Below, piece by piece: positions 1 through 8,440 of a stretch of 64,000 bases of DNA. This DNA comes from Candidatus Sulfotelmatobacter sp. (GTDB taxonomy: Bacteria > Acidobacteriota > Terriglobia > Terriglobales > Acidobacteriaceae). The first letter of the stretch is position 1, and every line of letters begins with the position of its first letter. The stretch is from NCBI GenBank assembly GCA_025462865.1, contig JAOAPI010000171.1, positions 62,001 through 126,000 on the forward strand, read 5' to 3'. A model generated the notes under the pieces. The model ran no database searches, was not told where the DNA came from, and worked only from the letters and a program-made list of their open reading frames with translations. The position numbers and the translations under genes were made by a program.

Positions 1-1374
1 CTCGACGGATTTGCCGAAAGCCAAATCGAGCCCGTCACCTCCGCCTACGAAACTTGGAAGGGAATCAGCACCCGCATTGAAGACCTGGAGCGGGGCGAGC
101 AGGATCGTCTCCGCCTCGTCGATCTCTGGATGTTTCAGAGAAAAGAAATTGAAGATGCCAAAGTCCAGTCGGGCGAAGACGCGCAGTTAGAAACGGAAAA
201 GCGAGTCCTCGCCAACGCCGAGAAAATTTACAACGCCGCCATGCACGCCTTCGATCTTCTCTACGAAGGCGATGCCTCCACCTCTTCATCGCTGCGCTCC
301 GCGCAAAAACAAATCGAAGAACTGGCTCGCTACGAGCCGAAGTTTCAGGAGGCTCTCGCCGCCCTCGAAACGGCGCGCATCAGCGTGGAGGATGTAGGAG
401 CCACCGTACGCGACTACGCCGGCGGCATTCATGCCTCTCCCGAACACCTGGCGGAAGTCGAAGACCGTCTTGCAGCGCTTGACCGCCTGAAGCGCAAGTA
501 TGGTCCCACCCTCGAGGACGTGATCGCCTTCGGCGCAGACGTAGCCCTCAAGCTTTCCGAGATCGAAAACAAAGACGAAATCCTGCGCGCCCTCCGATCC
601 GACTTGGCCAAAGCCTCTGAAGAATACTTGCGTGCATCTCGGTCGCTTTCAAAAAAGCGCCAGGACGCAGCCCGCAAGCTCGAAAAGTTAGTGGAATCGC
701 AAATCAATGATCTCGCTATGAAGTCCACATTCCGCATCGAGATCACCACATCCGACGCGGAAGGGAACTGGTCGGCAACCGGAATCGATCAGGTGCTCTA
801 CATGATTTCCACAAATCCCGGCGAGCCCATGCGCCAGCTCGAACACATCGCTTCCGGCGGCGAGTTATCTCGCGTAATGCTGGCCCTGAAAGTGAGCGTG
901 GAAGCAGGAAGGCAGAGTATGACGAGCCAGAGTACTGGAAGGCAAAGTGCCGCAGGGCAAATCGCTGCAGGGCAAATCGCTGCAGCGGAACAACGTGGAA
1001 GAGCGGCCCTTCAGGGCCGCGTCAGCGGCTCAAACTCGTCCAGGGCTTTAGCCCCTGTGAAGCAGCGCACGATGGTCTTCGACGAAATCGACACCGGCAT
1101 CGGCGGCCGCGCCGCCGAATCCGTCGGCAAAAAGCTGAAGTCTCTCGCCCGATCCAACCAGGTCCTCTGCGTGACCCACCTCCCGCAAATCGCCACTTTT
1201 GCTGATCATCATTACGTGATCGAAAAAAAGGAGCGTAACGGACGCACCCGAACCGGCATTCGCCCCGTCGTCGCGGAAGAGCGCACTGAGGAAGTAGCCC
1301 GCATGCTTAGCGGCGCTAAACTGACGGATACCTCCCGCAAGCACGCCGAGCAAATGATCAAAGCAAACGCGTAA
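1..1374 (+). CDS. recN: DNA repair protein RecN, C-terminal part (5' end outside window)
   Basis: The frame is open from base 1, so the gene starts upstream and only the C-terminal 457 residues are visible. RecN is an SMC-like ATPase acting in double-strand-break repair. The sequence shows a long charged, coiled-coil-like stretch, then the ABC signature (ASGGELSRVMLALK, about 840-900), Walker B and D-loop (MVFDEIDTGIGG, about 1072-1107) and a terminal H-loop segment (VLCVTHLPQIA). Between signature and Walker B there are roughly 50 extra residues rich in Q, A, S and G, encoded by repeats (see the repeat entry). Most RecN proteins join these two motifs with a short linker. The reading frame is intact through the insert. 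Family call is firm; activity with the insert is unknown. Confidence 0.93.
   Translation, partial: LDGFAESQIEPVTSAYETWKGISTRIEDLERGEQDRLRLVDLWMFQRKEIEDAKVQSGEDAQLETEKRVLANAEKIYNAAMHAFDLLYEGDASTSSSLRSAQKQIEELARYEPKFQEALAALETARISVEDVGATVRDYAGGIHASPEHLAEVEDRLAALDRLKRKYGPTLEDVIAFGADVALKLSEIENKDEILRALRSDLAKASEEYLRASRSLSKKRQDAARKLEKLVESQINDLAMKSTFRIEITTSDAEGNWSATGIDQVLYMISTNPGEPMRQLEHIASGGELSRVMLALKVSVEAGRQSMTSQSTGRQSAAGQIAAGQIAAAEQRGRAALQGRVSGSNSSRALAPVKQRTMVFDEIDTGIGGRAAESVGKKLKSLARSNQVLCVTHLPQIATFADHHYVIEKKERNGRTRTGIRPVVAEERTEEVARMLSGAKLTDTSRKHAEQMIKANA
900..1065 (+). repeat. In-frame repetitive insertion inside recN
   Basis: This stretch contains a 15-bp unit (GCAGGGCAAATCGCT) repeated in tandem at 952-966 and 967-981, a perfect 8-bp hairpin GCGGCCCT-tc-AGGGCCGC at 1003-1020, and the motif GGGCTTTAGCCCC just after it. 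Similar ggctttagcc-type motifs occur between genes elsewhere here (6528-6541), so an intergenic dispersed repeat appears to have landed in the gene without breaking the frame. Confidence 0.75.
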
Positions 1375-1488
1375 CGCATTGCCGTGCCGCGCCAACTTCC
1401 ATCCCGCCTCGCCTATTTTGCTCCCGGTCCAATCATCCCGCCAATTCTTCCAACTCCAAAAAATCAATTTAGCCGCTCGTACGCCGTC

Positions 1489-1530
1489 TTGACAACGCCG
1501 AGGTCGGTTAGCTAAGCTATCTTAGCTAAC
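1489..1530 (+). promoter_or_regulatory. Promoter and palindromic operator of the Phd/VapC pair
   Basis: TTGACA at 1489-1494 is a consensus -35 box. A perfect inverted repeat, GTTAGCTAAG-ctat-CTTAGCTAAC, occupies 1507-1530. Each arm contains the self-palindrome TTAGCTAA, giving two identical sites 14 bp apart. The palindrome covers the expected -10 region (TAAGCT at 1513-1518, spacer 18) and ends 12 bp before the antitoxin GTG. This fits toxin-antitoxin autorepression; binding is inferred. Confidence 0.7.
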
Positions 1531-1542
1531 CAGTGAAGCCAC

Positions 1543-1782
1543 GTGGAAACAATTACCATTCACAAAGCTAAGACCCAGCTCTCCCGGCTGATCGAAAAGG
1601 CCTGCCGGGGCGAGGAGATCATCATTGCCCGAGGAAAGCAGCCGGTAGTGAAGCTGGTAGCTCTGCCGCTAGCCCAAAAGAAGAAGCGGACGCCTGGAGC
1701 ATGGAAGGGAAAGATCTCGTATACTGCCGACGCTTTCGATCCCCTGACGGATCAAGAATTGAAAGACTTGGGTTTTGAATAA
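1543..1782 (+). CDS. Antitoxin, Phd/YefM family
   Basis: A 79-residue protein with a GTG start. The N-terminal METITIHKAKTQLSRLIEKA and the following EEIIIARGKQPVVKLV match the Phd/YefM DNA-binding fold (beta-alpha-alpha-beta), and the polar C-terminal tail would wrap the toxin. It lies 52 bp upstream of a PIN-domain toxin gene on the same strand and directly behind a perfect palindrome, the usual arrangement for a type II antitoxin that represses its own operon together with the toxin. Family call from sequence; autoregulation inferred. Confidence 0.9.
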   Translation: METITIHKAKTQLSRLIEKACRGEEIIIARGKQPVVKLVALPLAQKKKRTPGAWKGKISYTADAFDPLTDQELKDLGFE

Positions 1783-1834
1783 AGCTGCCCTGCTGCAAGC
1801 TCACGATTAACGGTTCCAAGCTGGTTCGAACTGC

Positions 1835-2218
1835 GTGCAGATTCTTCTCGACACACACGTTTTGGTTTGGTGGATGGAAGATGCGAGCCGACTATCGAGA
1901 CATGCGGTCGCTATCCTCGAGAATCCCGACAACGGCATTCTGGTCTCGGCTGTAGTGGGCTGGGAGATTTCAATAAAAGTCGGTATCGGCAAGATGAAGC
2001 CGCGATCGCTCATTCAGAGACTAGACCGTGTCTTGGAGCAACAATCATTCTCGGAATTGCCAATTACGCTGGATACCGCAGTCCGATCTGGCTTGCTTCC
2101 TCTTCACCATCGCGACCCCTTCGACCGCTTACTGGTAGCCCAGGCTCAATCGCTGAGTGTATCCATCCTAAGTGCCGACGCCGTTTTTGATCGATATGGT
2201 GTGAAGCGCTTATGGTAG
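1835..2218 (+). CDS. PIN-domain ribonuclease toxin, VapC-like
   Basis: A 127-residue PIN protein, probably starting at GTG 1835. Acidic residues expected at the magnesium site are present: D6 (LLDTHV), E44 (GWEISIK), D97 in DPFDRLL, and D115 in ILSADAVFDRYGV. VapC toxins cleave tRNA or rRNA and are held inactive by the partner antitoxin, here the Phd/YefM-type protein just upstream. Length and all four motifs are normal, so the toxin looks intact. The RNA target cannot be inferred from sequence. Confidence 0.9.
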   Translation: MQILLDTHVLVWWMEDASRLSRHAVAILENPDNGILVSAVVGWEISIKVGIGKMKPRSLIQRLDRVLEQQSFSELPITLDTAVRSGLLPLHHRDPFDRLLVAQAQSLSVSILSADAVFDRYGVKRLW

Positions 2219-2412
2219 GGTAATCGATTGCTCCCATTCACTGCACCGAATCCCCTTTCACTGCTAATCCCCGCCGTTTCTGTGCCTTACGTTGACCGCA
2301 ACGACACTTTCCGCTACTTTATAAGCATCCGCACAATGGGCGTCGTGTACCCTAATAGCATAGGTTTTAAGCCCCAGTCACGAAGGCCTGGGAATCGGAG
2401 ATCAGGAGTTTG

Positions 2413-3393
2413 ATGGTGCCAAATAGCCAGGGAAAGACTCTGCTGTTGCTCAAGCCACGCGGCTTTTGCGCCGGCGTAGTGCGAGCCATTGACGTTGTCC
2501 GCATCGCACTCGAGGCCTTCGGCCCGCCGATTTACGTCCGCAAAGAGATCGTCCATAACAGCTTCGTGGTAGACGAACTCCGCGGCAAGGGCGCGATCTT
2601 TGTCGACAGCGAAGACGAAGTCCCGAACGGCGAGCGCGTCATCTACAGCGCCCACGGAGTTTCGCCTGAAGTGCGCGAGCACAGCGCCCGGCGCGGCCTG
2701 CGCGTAATTGATGCGACGTGTCCTCTTGTCACTAAAGTCCACGTCGAAGCCGTCAAGTTCGCCAAAGAAGGCTATTCCCTGATTCTTATCGGCCACCACG
2801 ATCACGATGAAGTTGTTGGAACTCTCGGCGAAGCTCCGCTGGTCACGCAGGTTGTAGGAAATCCTGAGCAAGTGAAATCCCTGACCGTCCCCGATCCCAA
2901 CCGCGTGGCCTATCTCACCCAAACCACCCTTAGCCTCGACGAAACCAAAGACATCATCGCCGCCCTGAAGCAGAAGTTTCCCAACATCAAAGGCCCAGCC
3001 GCGCAGGATATTTGCTATGCCACGGAAAACCGCCAAGTCGCGGTAAAACAAGTTGCGTCGGACGCCGACTTGCTACTGGTGGTCGGTTCGGAAAACAGTT
3101 CAAATTCTAATCGTCTGGTGGAAGTCGCCCGAAACCTTGGCACCAACTCGCATCTGATCGACAGTTACAAAGACATTGAATCCGATTGGTTGGTGAATGT
3201 GAAGACGATTGCGCTGACCGCTGGCGCTTCCGCGCCAGAATGCCTGGTTGAGGAGACCATGAAGTTTCTAGCGACCAAAGGCTTCGACAACGTGCAGGAA
3301 CTCGAAGTGATGCCGGAAAACGTCCGCTTCGGGCTGCCGCCGGAGATTGTCGAAGCTATCGCCGCCGCTCCGGCAGGTGTCACCGCGGACTAA
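2413..3393 (+). CDS. ispH: 4-hydroxy-3-methylbut-2-enyl diphosphate reductase
   Basis: Last step of the MEP pathway: HMBPP is reduced to IPP and DMAPP by a [4Fe-4S] enzyme in the cytosol. The three cluster cysteines are visible in GFCAGVVRA (near the N-terminus), DATCPLVTKVH and DICYATENRQ; SAHG and GHHDHDEVVGT are also typical. ATG 2413 is chosen because AGGAG lies at 2404-2408; GTG 2416 and TTG 2410 are in frame and possible. About 326 residues, normal length. It heads the hopanoid operon, 15 bp before the cyclase gene, so C5 supply and hopanoid synthesis are probably co-transcribed. Confidence 0.96.
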   Translation: MVPNSQGKTLLLLKPRGFCAGVVRAIDVVRIALEAFGPPIYVRKEIVHNSFVVDELRGKGAIFVDSEDEVPNGERVIYSAHGVSPEVREHSARRGLRVIDATCPLVTKVHVEAVKFAKEGYSLILIGHHDHDEVVGTLGEAPLVTQVVGNPEQVKSLTVPDPNRVAYLTQTTLSLDETKDIIAALKQKFPNIKGPAAQDICYATENRQVAVKQVASDADLLLVVGSENSSNSNRLVEVARNLGTNSHLIDSYKDIESDWLVNVKTIALTAGASAPECLVEETMKFLATKGFDNVQELEVMPENVRFGLPPEIVEAIAAAPAGVTAD

Positions 3394-3408
3394 CGGAGCC
3401 GCACACTG

Positions 3409-5376
3409 ATGGACATCAACTCCCCTGACACAAACTTAACCTCCATTCCACAACTTCGTTTTGGCAAAATTGACGGCCTGTTCAGCCGTGTCTCAGCCGC
3501 TATCAGCGCCGCCCGCCGGCTGCTTTTCTCGGCGCAGCATGAGCAAGGCTATTGGTGCGGAGAACTCGAAGCCGATACCACGCTTGAGTCGGATTACATT
3601 CTGCTTCACACTCTGCTGGGGACAGGCGATCCCGAGCGCTTTCAGAAAGCCGCGAATTGGATAGTTCAACATCAGAATGAAGATGGCGGATGGAGCATCT
3701 ATGCTGCGGGCCCTTCAAACATAAGTGCCTCGGTGAAAGCATATTTCGGTCTCAAGCTCGCCGGATATGACGCCGACCACCCCGTATTGCAACGCGCCCG
3801 CAAAAAAATTCTGGAACTCGGCGGCGTCACCGAGGTCAATACCTTCACCAAGATCTACCTGTGCTTCTTCGGACAGTATGACTACGATGCGGTCCCGGCA
3901 ATTCCTCCGGAGATCGTTCTGTTTCCCAACTGGTTCTGGTTCAATATCTACGAGATCTCGTCGTGGTCACGCGCCATCCTAGTGCCGCTGTCGATCTGCT
4001 ATGCCAAGAAGCCATTCAAAAAAATTACGCGGGAGATGGGCGTCGAAGAGTTATTTGTCGGTGGCATGCAGAAGTCGCGCATGCATCTGCGGTGGTCGAA
4101 AAATCTGGTTTCGTGGCGCAACTTCTTTCTCGTTCTCGACCGCATGACTCACTGGTTCGAGCGCGTCCACATTCGTCCGCTTCGCTCGATCGCGCTAAAG
4201 AGCGCCGAGAAGTGGATGCTTGAGCGCTTCGAAATGAGCGATGGCCTCGGTGCTATCTACCCCTCCATGATGAACGCCATCATCGCCTTGCGCTGCCAGG
4301 GCTATTCCCTTGACGATCCCCAGGTGATCCGTGCGCTGGATGAATTTGAAAAGCTTGGCATCGAAGAAGGCGACACATTCCGCATGCAGCCCTGCATGTC
4401 TCCGGTTTGGGATACGGCCTATGCGATGTTCGCTCTGGGCGAGACTGGGGTTCCCGCAAATGATCCGCGAATGGTGAAGTGCGCCGACTGGATCCTGCAA
4501 AAGCAAGTTCGCAATCCTGGCGACTGGCAAGTCAAGAACAAAGCTGGCAAAGCGGGCGGCTGGTATTTCGAATTCAATAACGAGTTCTATCCCGACGTGG
4601 ATGACAGCGCCATGGTTTGCCTGGCCCTCAGCCGCGTCGAGCATCCCAATGGTCGTTACCAGCGCGAGTCGGTGCAGCGTGCGATTGATTGGATTCTATC
4701 CATGCAGTGCAAGAATGGCGGCTGGGCGTCGTTCGACAAAGACAACGACAAGATGGTTTTCCAGCATATCCCGTTCGCCGATCACAACGCCATGCTCGAC
4801 CCTGCGACGGTCGACATCACTGGCCGCATCCTTGAAATGATGGCAACCTATGGCTACGACAAGAATCATCCTGCGGTGAAGCGCGGCATTCAATTCATTC
4901 GCAACGAACAAGAGCCCGACGGAAGCTGGTTCGGCCGCTGGGGCGTGAACTACATCTACGGCACGGCGCTGGTGCTGCGCGGTCTCGAAGCCATCGGAAT
5001 GGACAACCACGAGCCCTGTATCCAACAGGGAGCCGAATGGTTGCGCATGGTACAAAATCCGGACGGAGGATGGGGTGAGACTGTTGGCTCCTACGATGAT
5101 CCGGCTTTGCGCGGCGTTGGAGAGAGCACGCCTTCGCAGACCGCATGGGCGATTCTCGGACTGCTCGCCGTCGGTGACACCCGCAGCGACTCCGTGGCCC
5201 GCGGCATCGCTTATCTCCTTCGCACGCAAAAAGAAGATGGTTCCTGGGATGAACCATATTTCACCGGCACAGGCTTCCCGCGAGTGTTCTATTTGAAATA
5301 TCATCTCTATCGCCAATACTTCCCGCTGCTGGCCCTAACGACTTACGCCAAGGTGATGGAGAAAGCTGAAAACTAG
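3409..5376 (+). CDS. shc: Squalene-hopene cyclase
   Basis: 655 residues. Cyclises squalene to hopene or hopanol on the inner membrane face. The catalytic DxDD motif is D396-V-D398-D399 (NEFYPDVDDSAMV). QW repeats stud the two alpha/alpha barrels, for example near residues 90 (QNEDGGWSIY), 435 (QCKNGGWASF), 505 (QEPDGSWFGRWG), 550 (QNPDGGWGE) and 610 (QKEDGSWDE). The length is normal. The gene follows ispH by 15 bp and its stop overlaps a large inverted repeat that separates it from hpnA. Confidence 0.97.
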   Translation: MDINSPDTNLTSIPQLRFGKIDGLFSRVSAAISAARRLLFSAQHEQGYWCGELEADTTLESDYILLHTLLGTGDPERFQKAANWIVQHQNEDGGWSIYAAGPSNISASVKAYFGLKLAGYDADHPVLQRARKKILELGGVTEVNTFTKIYLCFFGQYDYDAVPAIPPEIVLFPNWFWFNIYEISSWSRAILVPLSICYAKKPFKKITREMGVEELFVGGMQKSRMHLRWSKNLVSWRNFFLVLDRMTHWFERVHIRPLRSIALKSAEKWMLERFEMSDGLGAIYPSMMNAIIALRCQGYSLDDPQVIRALDEFEKLGIEEGDTFRMQPCMSPVWDTAYAMFALGETGVPANDPRMVKCADWILQKQVRNPGDWQVKNKAGKAGGWYFEFNNEFYPDVDDSAMVCLALSRVEHPNGRYQRESVQRAIDWILSMQCKNGGWASFDKDNDKMVFQHIPFADHNAMLDPATVDITGRILEMMATYGYDKNHPAVKRGIQFIRNEQEPDGSWFGRWGVNYIYGTALVLRGLEAIGMDNHEPCIQQGAEWLRMVQNPDGGWGETVGSYDDPALRGVGESTPSQTAWAILGLLAVGDTRSDSVARGIAYLLRTQKEDGSWDEPYFTGTGFPRVFYLKYHLYRQYFPLLALTTYAKVMEKAEN

Positions 5377-5461
5377 TTCTCAGTCCTCAGTTGCCAGTTC
5401 TCAGCTTAATACCCTGAATCTAGGGTTCTGACTGAGAACTGAGAACTGAGAACCGAGAACT
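5375..5461. repeat. Large imperfect inverted repeat between shc and hpnA
   Basis: The left arm (from 5375) is built of agttctcag-like units and the right arm (5432-5461) of gagaactgagaac-like units, so the two arms pair over about 30 bp. A nested ACCCT-gaatct-AGGGT lies in the centre. The left arm begins inside the shc stop codon and the right arm ends just before the TTG start of hpnA. It could form a long mRNA hairpin or be a dispersed repeat element; there is no T-tract, so it does not look like a classical terminator. Confidence 0.75.
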
Positions 5462-5464
5462 ATT

Positions 5465-6460
5465 TTGAAAACTTTTGTTACAGGCGCAACCGGATTCCTA
5501 GGCTCCCATGTAGCTCGCGTTCTGGCGGAGCAGGGAGCAGACTTGCGCCTGCTCGTCCGTCCCACCAGCAGTCTTAGAAATCTGGAAGGCCTGAAAGCCG
5601 AAACGGCTACCGGCGATCTGCGCGACTCCGCATCCCTGGAAAAGGCAATGGCGGGCTGTGAGGTGGTGTTTCACGTCGCTGCCGATTACCGGCTTTGGGT
5701 GCGCGATCCAGCCGATATGTATCGCTCCAACGTGGAGGGCACGCGTGCGATTCTGGAAGCTTCGCGCAAGAACGGTATCCGCTGCGTGGTATACACCTCG
5801 AGCGTCGCGACAATCGGTTTCACCGGAAATGGTCATCCCGCCGACGAGGATTCCCCGGTTTCTCTCGCCGACATGATCGGTCACTACAAGCGCTCGAAAT
5901 TCATGGCCGAGCAGATTGCCATGGAAACCGGTCGTGGCGGGATGCGCGTAGTTACGGTTAATCCGACTACTCCGGTGGGCGACCAGGACATCAAGCCGAC
6001 TCCCACAGGGCGCATCATTGTCGATTTTCTAAAGCGCAAGTTTCCCGCGTATGTAGAAACTGGCCTCAACCTGGTGGATGTTCGCGAATGCGCCCGCGCA
6101 CACATCGCAGCAATGGAAAAAGGTAAGAGCGGCGAGCGCTACATTCTCGGCGGCGAAAACCTTACACTCAAACAGATTTTGGACAAACTTGGCGCAATCT
6201 CCGGCCTGCCTTCGCCCACGTTGAAGCTTCCATATCTTGTTGCCTATGTCGCTGGAGCCGTGGATGAGATGTACTCCGGCCGACTGCTTGGCCGCGAACC
6301 GCGCGCCACCGTGGAAGCGGTTCGCATGGGAAAGAAAAAAATGTGGGCGAGTTCCGACAAAGCCGAGCGCGAACTGGGATGGAAGAAAATCCCGATCGAT
6401 GACGCGCTGCGCCGCGCCGTTCAGTGGTTCCGTTCCAACGGCTATGCGAGCAGGCTGTGA
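5465..6460 (+). CDS. hpnA: Hopanoid-associated NAD-dependent sugar epimerase/dehydratase HpnA
   Basis: 331 residues of the extended SDR family. The NAD-binding TGATGFLGSH is at residues 6-15 and the active-site YxxxK is Y141-K145 (HYKRSK), preceded by YTSSVATIG. The start is TTG at 5467 or 5465-5467, directly after the inverted repeat. Members of this family are found repeatedly in hopanoid loci, but the exact substrate is not settled; a sugar-like hopanoid side chain or a sugar donor is plausible. Position between shc and hpnG supports the name. Confidence 0.87.
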   Translation: MKTFVTGATGFLGSHVARVLAEQGADLRLLVRPTSSLRNLEGLKAETATGDLRDSASLEKAMAGCEVVFHVAADYRLWVRDPADMYRSNVEGTRAILEASRKNGIRCVVYTSSVATIGFTGNGHPADEDSPVSLADMIGHYKRSKFMAEQIAMETGRGGMRVVTVNPTTPVGDQDIKPTPTGRIIVDFLKRKFPAYVETGLNLVDVRECARAHIAAMEKGKSGERYILGGENLTLKQILDKLGAISGLPSPTLKLPYLVAYVAGAVDEMYSGRLLGREPRATVEAVRMGKKKMWASSDKAERELGWKKIPIDDALRRAVQWFRSNGYASRL

Positions 6461-6526
6461 GCCGGGGCCCGCAGTGAGTTGTCTTGAAACGGCACTTCAG
6501 CCGCGCCTTATGCCGGTTAAATAATC

Positions 6527-6542
6527 CGCGGCTTTAGCCGCC
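6527..6542. repeat. Short palindromic repeat, ggctttagcc type
   Basis: GCGGCT-tt-AGCCGC occupies 6528-6541, inside the 105-bp hpnA-hpnG gap. It resembles the GGGCTTTAGCCCC motif in the recN insertion and is probably one member of a dispersed palindromic repeat family. No T-run follows, so termination is unlikely. Confidence 0.55.
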
Positions 6543-6565
6543 GAGAGGATCCGCACACAGCCGCA

Positions 6566-7282
6566 ATGAGTTTTGCCACACCCCACAAACTCGCCATCGT
6601 CGTGGCGCTCGAGCGGGAAGTCAGGGGCCTGATCGATAAAGCCAGGCGGGTTGAACGAGAGTATGGAGATCGCAAATTCACTTTCTTCGAGCACGATGAG
6701 ACAGTCATCGTTTGCGGAGGAATTGGTATCGAAGGCGCGCGCCGCGCCGCCGAAGCGGTCATCGCTTTATATCATCCTGCGATAGTGCAGTCGGCGGGCT
6801 TTGCTGGTGCGTTAGACGCGGACTTGCACATTGGCGACATCTTTTCTCCCGCTGTAGTAGTTGATGCGCGGGATGGTAGTCGCGTCGCGGTCGAAGGTGG
6901 CAACGGTGTGCTGATAACTTTCATGACGGTCGCGGATGCAAATCAAAAAATGAACCTCGCCCACTCCTACGGCGCACAAGCCGTGGATATGGAAGCAGCC
7001 GCAGTCGCCGCCGCTGCGCGCGCGCACGGCATCCAGTTTGCCGCAACAAAAGTAATCTCCGACGAATTGGATTTCGAGATGCCCGAGACCGCCCGCTTCA
7101 TCGATTCTCAAGGGCAGTTCAGAACGACGGCCTTTGCTGTGTTCGCGGCATTCCGGCCCTGGCTCTGGCCTCGGGTATCCATCTTGGCCCGCAATAGCAA
7201 TAAGGCAGCCAGAGCGCTCGCGGAGCATCTGCAGGCTTTACGCCCGCATCTGACGGATGTAATTGAAGCAAAAACCAGTTAG
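6566..7282 (+). CDS. hpnG: Adenosylhopane nucleosidase HpnG (purine nucleoside phosphorylase family)
   Basis: 238 residues of the MTA/SAH nucleosidase-like fold: LAIVVALEREV at the N-terminus, VCGGIGIEGARRAAEAV, QSAGFAGALD, and the nucleoside-binding VDMEAAAVAAAA. In characterised hopanoid producers HpnG removes adenine from adenosylhopane to give ribosyl or phosphoribosyl hopane. ATG 6566 follows a palindromic spacer. The partner HpnH, which makes adenosylhopane, is not in this window and must be encoded elsewhere if the pathway is complete. Confidence 0.88.
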   Translation: MSFATPHKLAIVVALEREVRGLIDKARRVEREYGDRKFTFFEHDETVIVCGGIGIEGARRAAEAVIALYHPAIVQSAGFAGALDADLHIGDIFSPAVVVDARDGSRVAVEGGNGVLITFMTVADANQKMNLAHSYGAQAVDMEAAAVAAAARAHGIQFAATKVISDELDFEMPETARFIDSQGQFRTTAFAVFAAFRPWLWPRVSILARNSNKAARALAEHLQALRPHLTDVIEAKTS

Positions 7283-7300
7283 GTTTCATCAAAGGCTCGA

Positions 7301-8440
7301 ATGGGTATTGCTGGACAAATCGCAGTCGAAGATCACAGGCAATCGATTCCTGCCACCATGCTGGCCGCGGTTTATCGCGGAGTCAATGACGTTCGCATGG
7401 AAACAGTTCCGGTTCCCGCAATCGGTCCCGCAGAGATCCTTGTCCGCGTACATACCTGTGGCGTCTGCGGCACCGACCTCAAAAAAATCGCATCTGGCTC
7501 TCATTCCGCGCCCCGCATTTTCGGTCATGAAACTTCGGGCGTGGTCGCGGCCGTAGGGGCCAATGTCAGAAAGTTCGAACCCGGTGACCGGGTGATGGTG
7601 TTTCACCACATCCCTTGCCGCGAGTGCTATTACTGCCGTCACAAGACATTTGCGCAGTGCCCCGTTTATAAGAAGGTAGGATGCACCGCGGGTTACGAAC
7701 CCTCCGGCGGAGGATTCGCCGAATATGTTCGGGTCATGGATTGGATCGTCGAGCAGGGAACGGTCAAAATCCCGGATGGCGTCTCGTTCGAGCAGGCGTG
7801 TTTTGTCGAACCCGTGAATACGTGCATGAAAGGGATCGAAGCGTTGCGCTTGCAGCCCGGAGAGACCGTGCTGGCGATCGGACAGGGGCCCATCGGCATC
7901 ATATTAAGCGTCCTGGCGCGGAAGGCGGGGGCCACGGTTATTACTTCCGATTTATATCCAGAGAGGCTTAGAATAGCTAAAAGCCTTGGATTTGAGCATG
8001 CAATCGATGCGTCCCAGCAGGACGTGGTGGGCTATGTGCGGAAGCAGACCGAAGGGCGGGGTAGCGACGCTGTAATCTTGGCTGTAGGCAGTAACGCCCT
8101 GATTCGCCCCGCAATGGATGCGGCGCGTCCCGGAGGGCGGGTATTGTTATTCGCGCAAACCCAGCGCGGCGAAGTGGTTGTCGATCCTGCCGCGATTTGC
8201 GTGGATGAAAAGTCGCTGGTGGGTTCTTACAGCGCCTCGGTGGATTTACAGGAAGAGGCGGTTCAATTTGTGATGAACCGCGAAATGGACCTGGAACGGT
8301 TGATCAGTCACCGTTTTCCGCTGCAGGAAAGTGCGCGGGCGTTGGATCTCGCGGCTCATCCGCAGCCTGCATCGATGAAGATCGTGATTCAGCCCGGTAG
8401 CACCTGGAAACGCGAGACCTTGGAAGGACGTAAGCAGTGA
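7301..8440 (+). CDS. Zinc-dependent medium-chain alcohol dehydrogenase, hopanoid operon
   Basis: 379 residues. Catalytic-zinc residues C56 (CGVCGTD) and H76-E77 (GHE), structural-zinc cysteines C106, C109, C112 and C120, and an NAD(P)-binding GQGPIG are visible. A shorter start at M20 (MLAAVYRG, 7358) matches the family start better; the 19 extra residues are unexplained. It sits between hpnG and hpnC and overlaps the next dehydrogenase gene by 4 bp. The enzyme that converts ribosylhopane to bacteriohopanetetrol is a plausible role, but this is inference from position. Confidence 0.85.
   Translation: MGIAGQIAVEDHRQSIPATMLAAVYRGVNDVRMETVPVPAIGPAEILVRVHTCGVCGTDLKKIASGSHSAPRIFGHETSGVVAAVGANVRKFEPGDRVMVFHHIPCRECYYCRHKTFAQCPVYKKVGCTAGYEPSGGGFAEYVRVMDWIVEQGTVKIPDGVSFEQACFVEPVNTCMKGIEALRLQPGETVLAIGQGPIGIILSVLARKAGATVITSDLYPERLRIAKSLGFEHAIDASQQDVVGYVRKQTEGRGSDAVILAVGSNALIRPAMDAARPGGRVLLFAQTQRGEVVVDPAAICVDEKSLVGSYSASVDLQEEAVQFVMNREMDLERLISHRFPLQESARALDLAAHPQPASMKIVIQPGSTWKRETLEGRKQ

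Noticed and set aside
2314-3051. A 245-codon frame antisense to ispH
   Set aside because: It mirrors a well-conserved gene and has no motif of its own.
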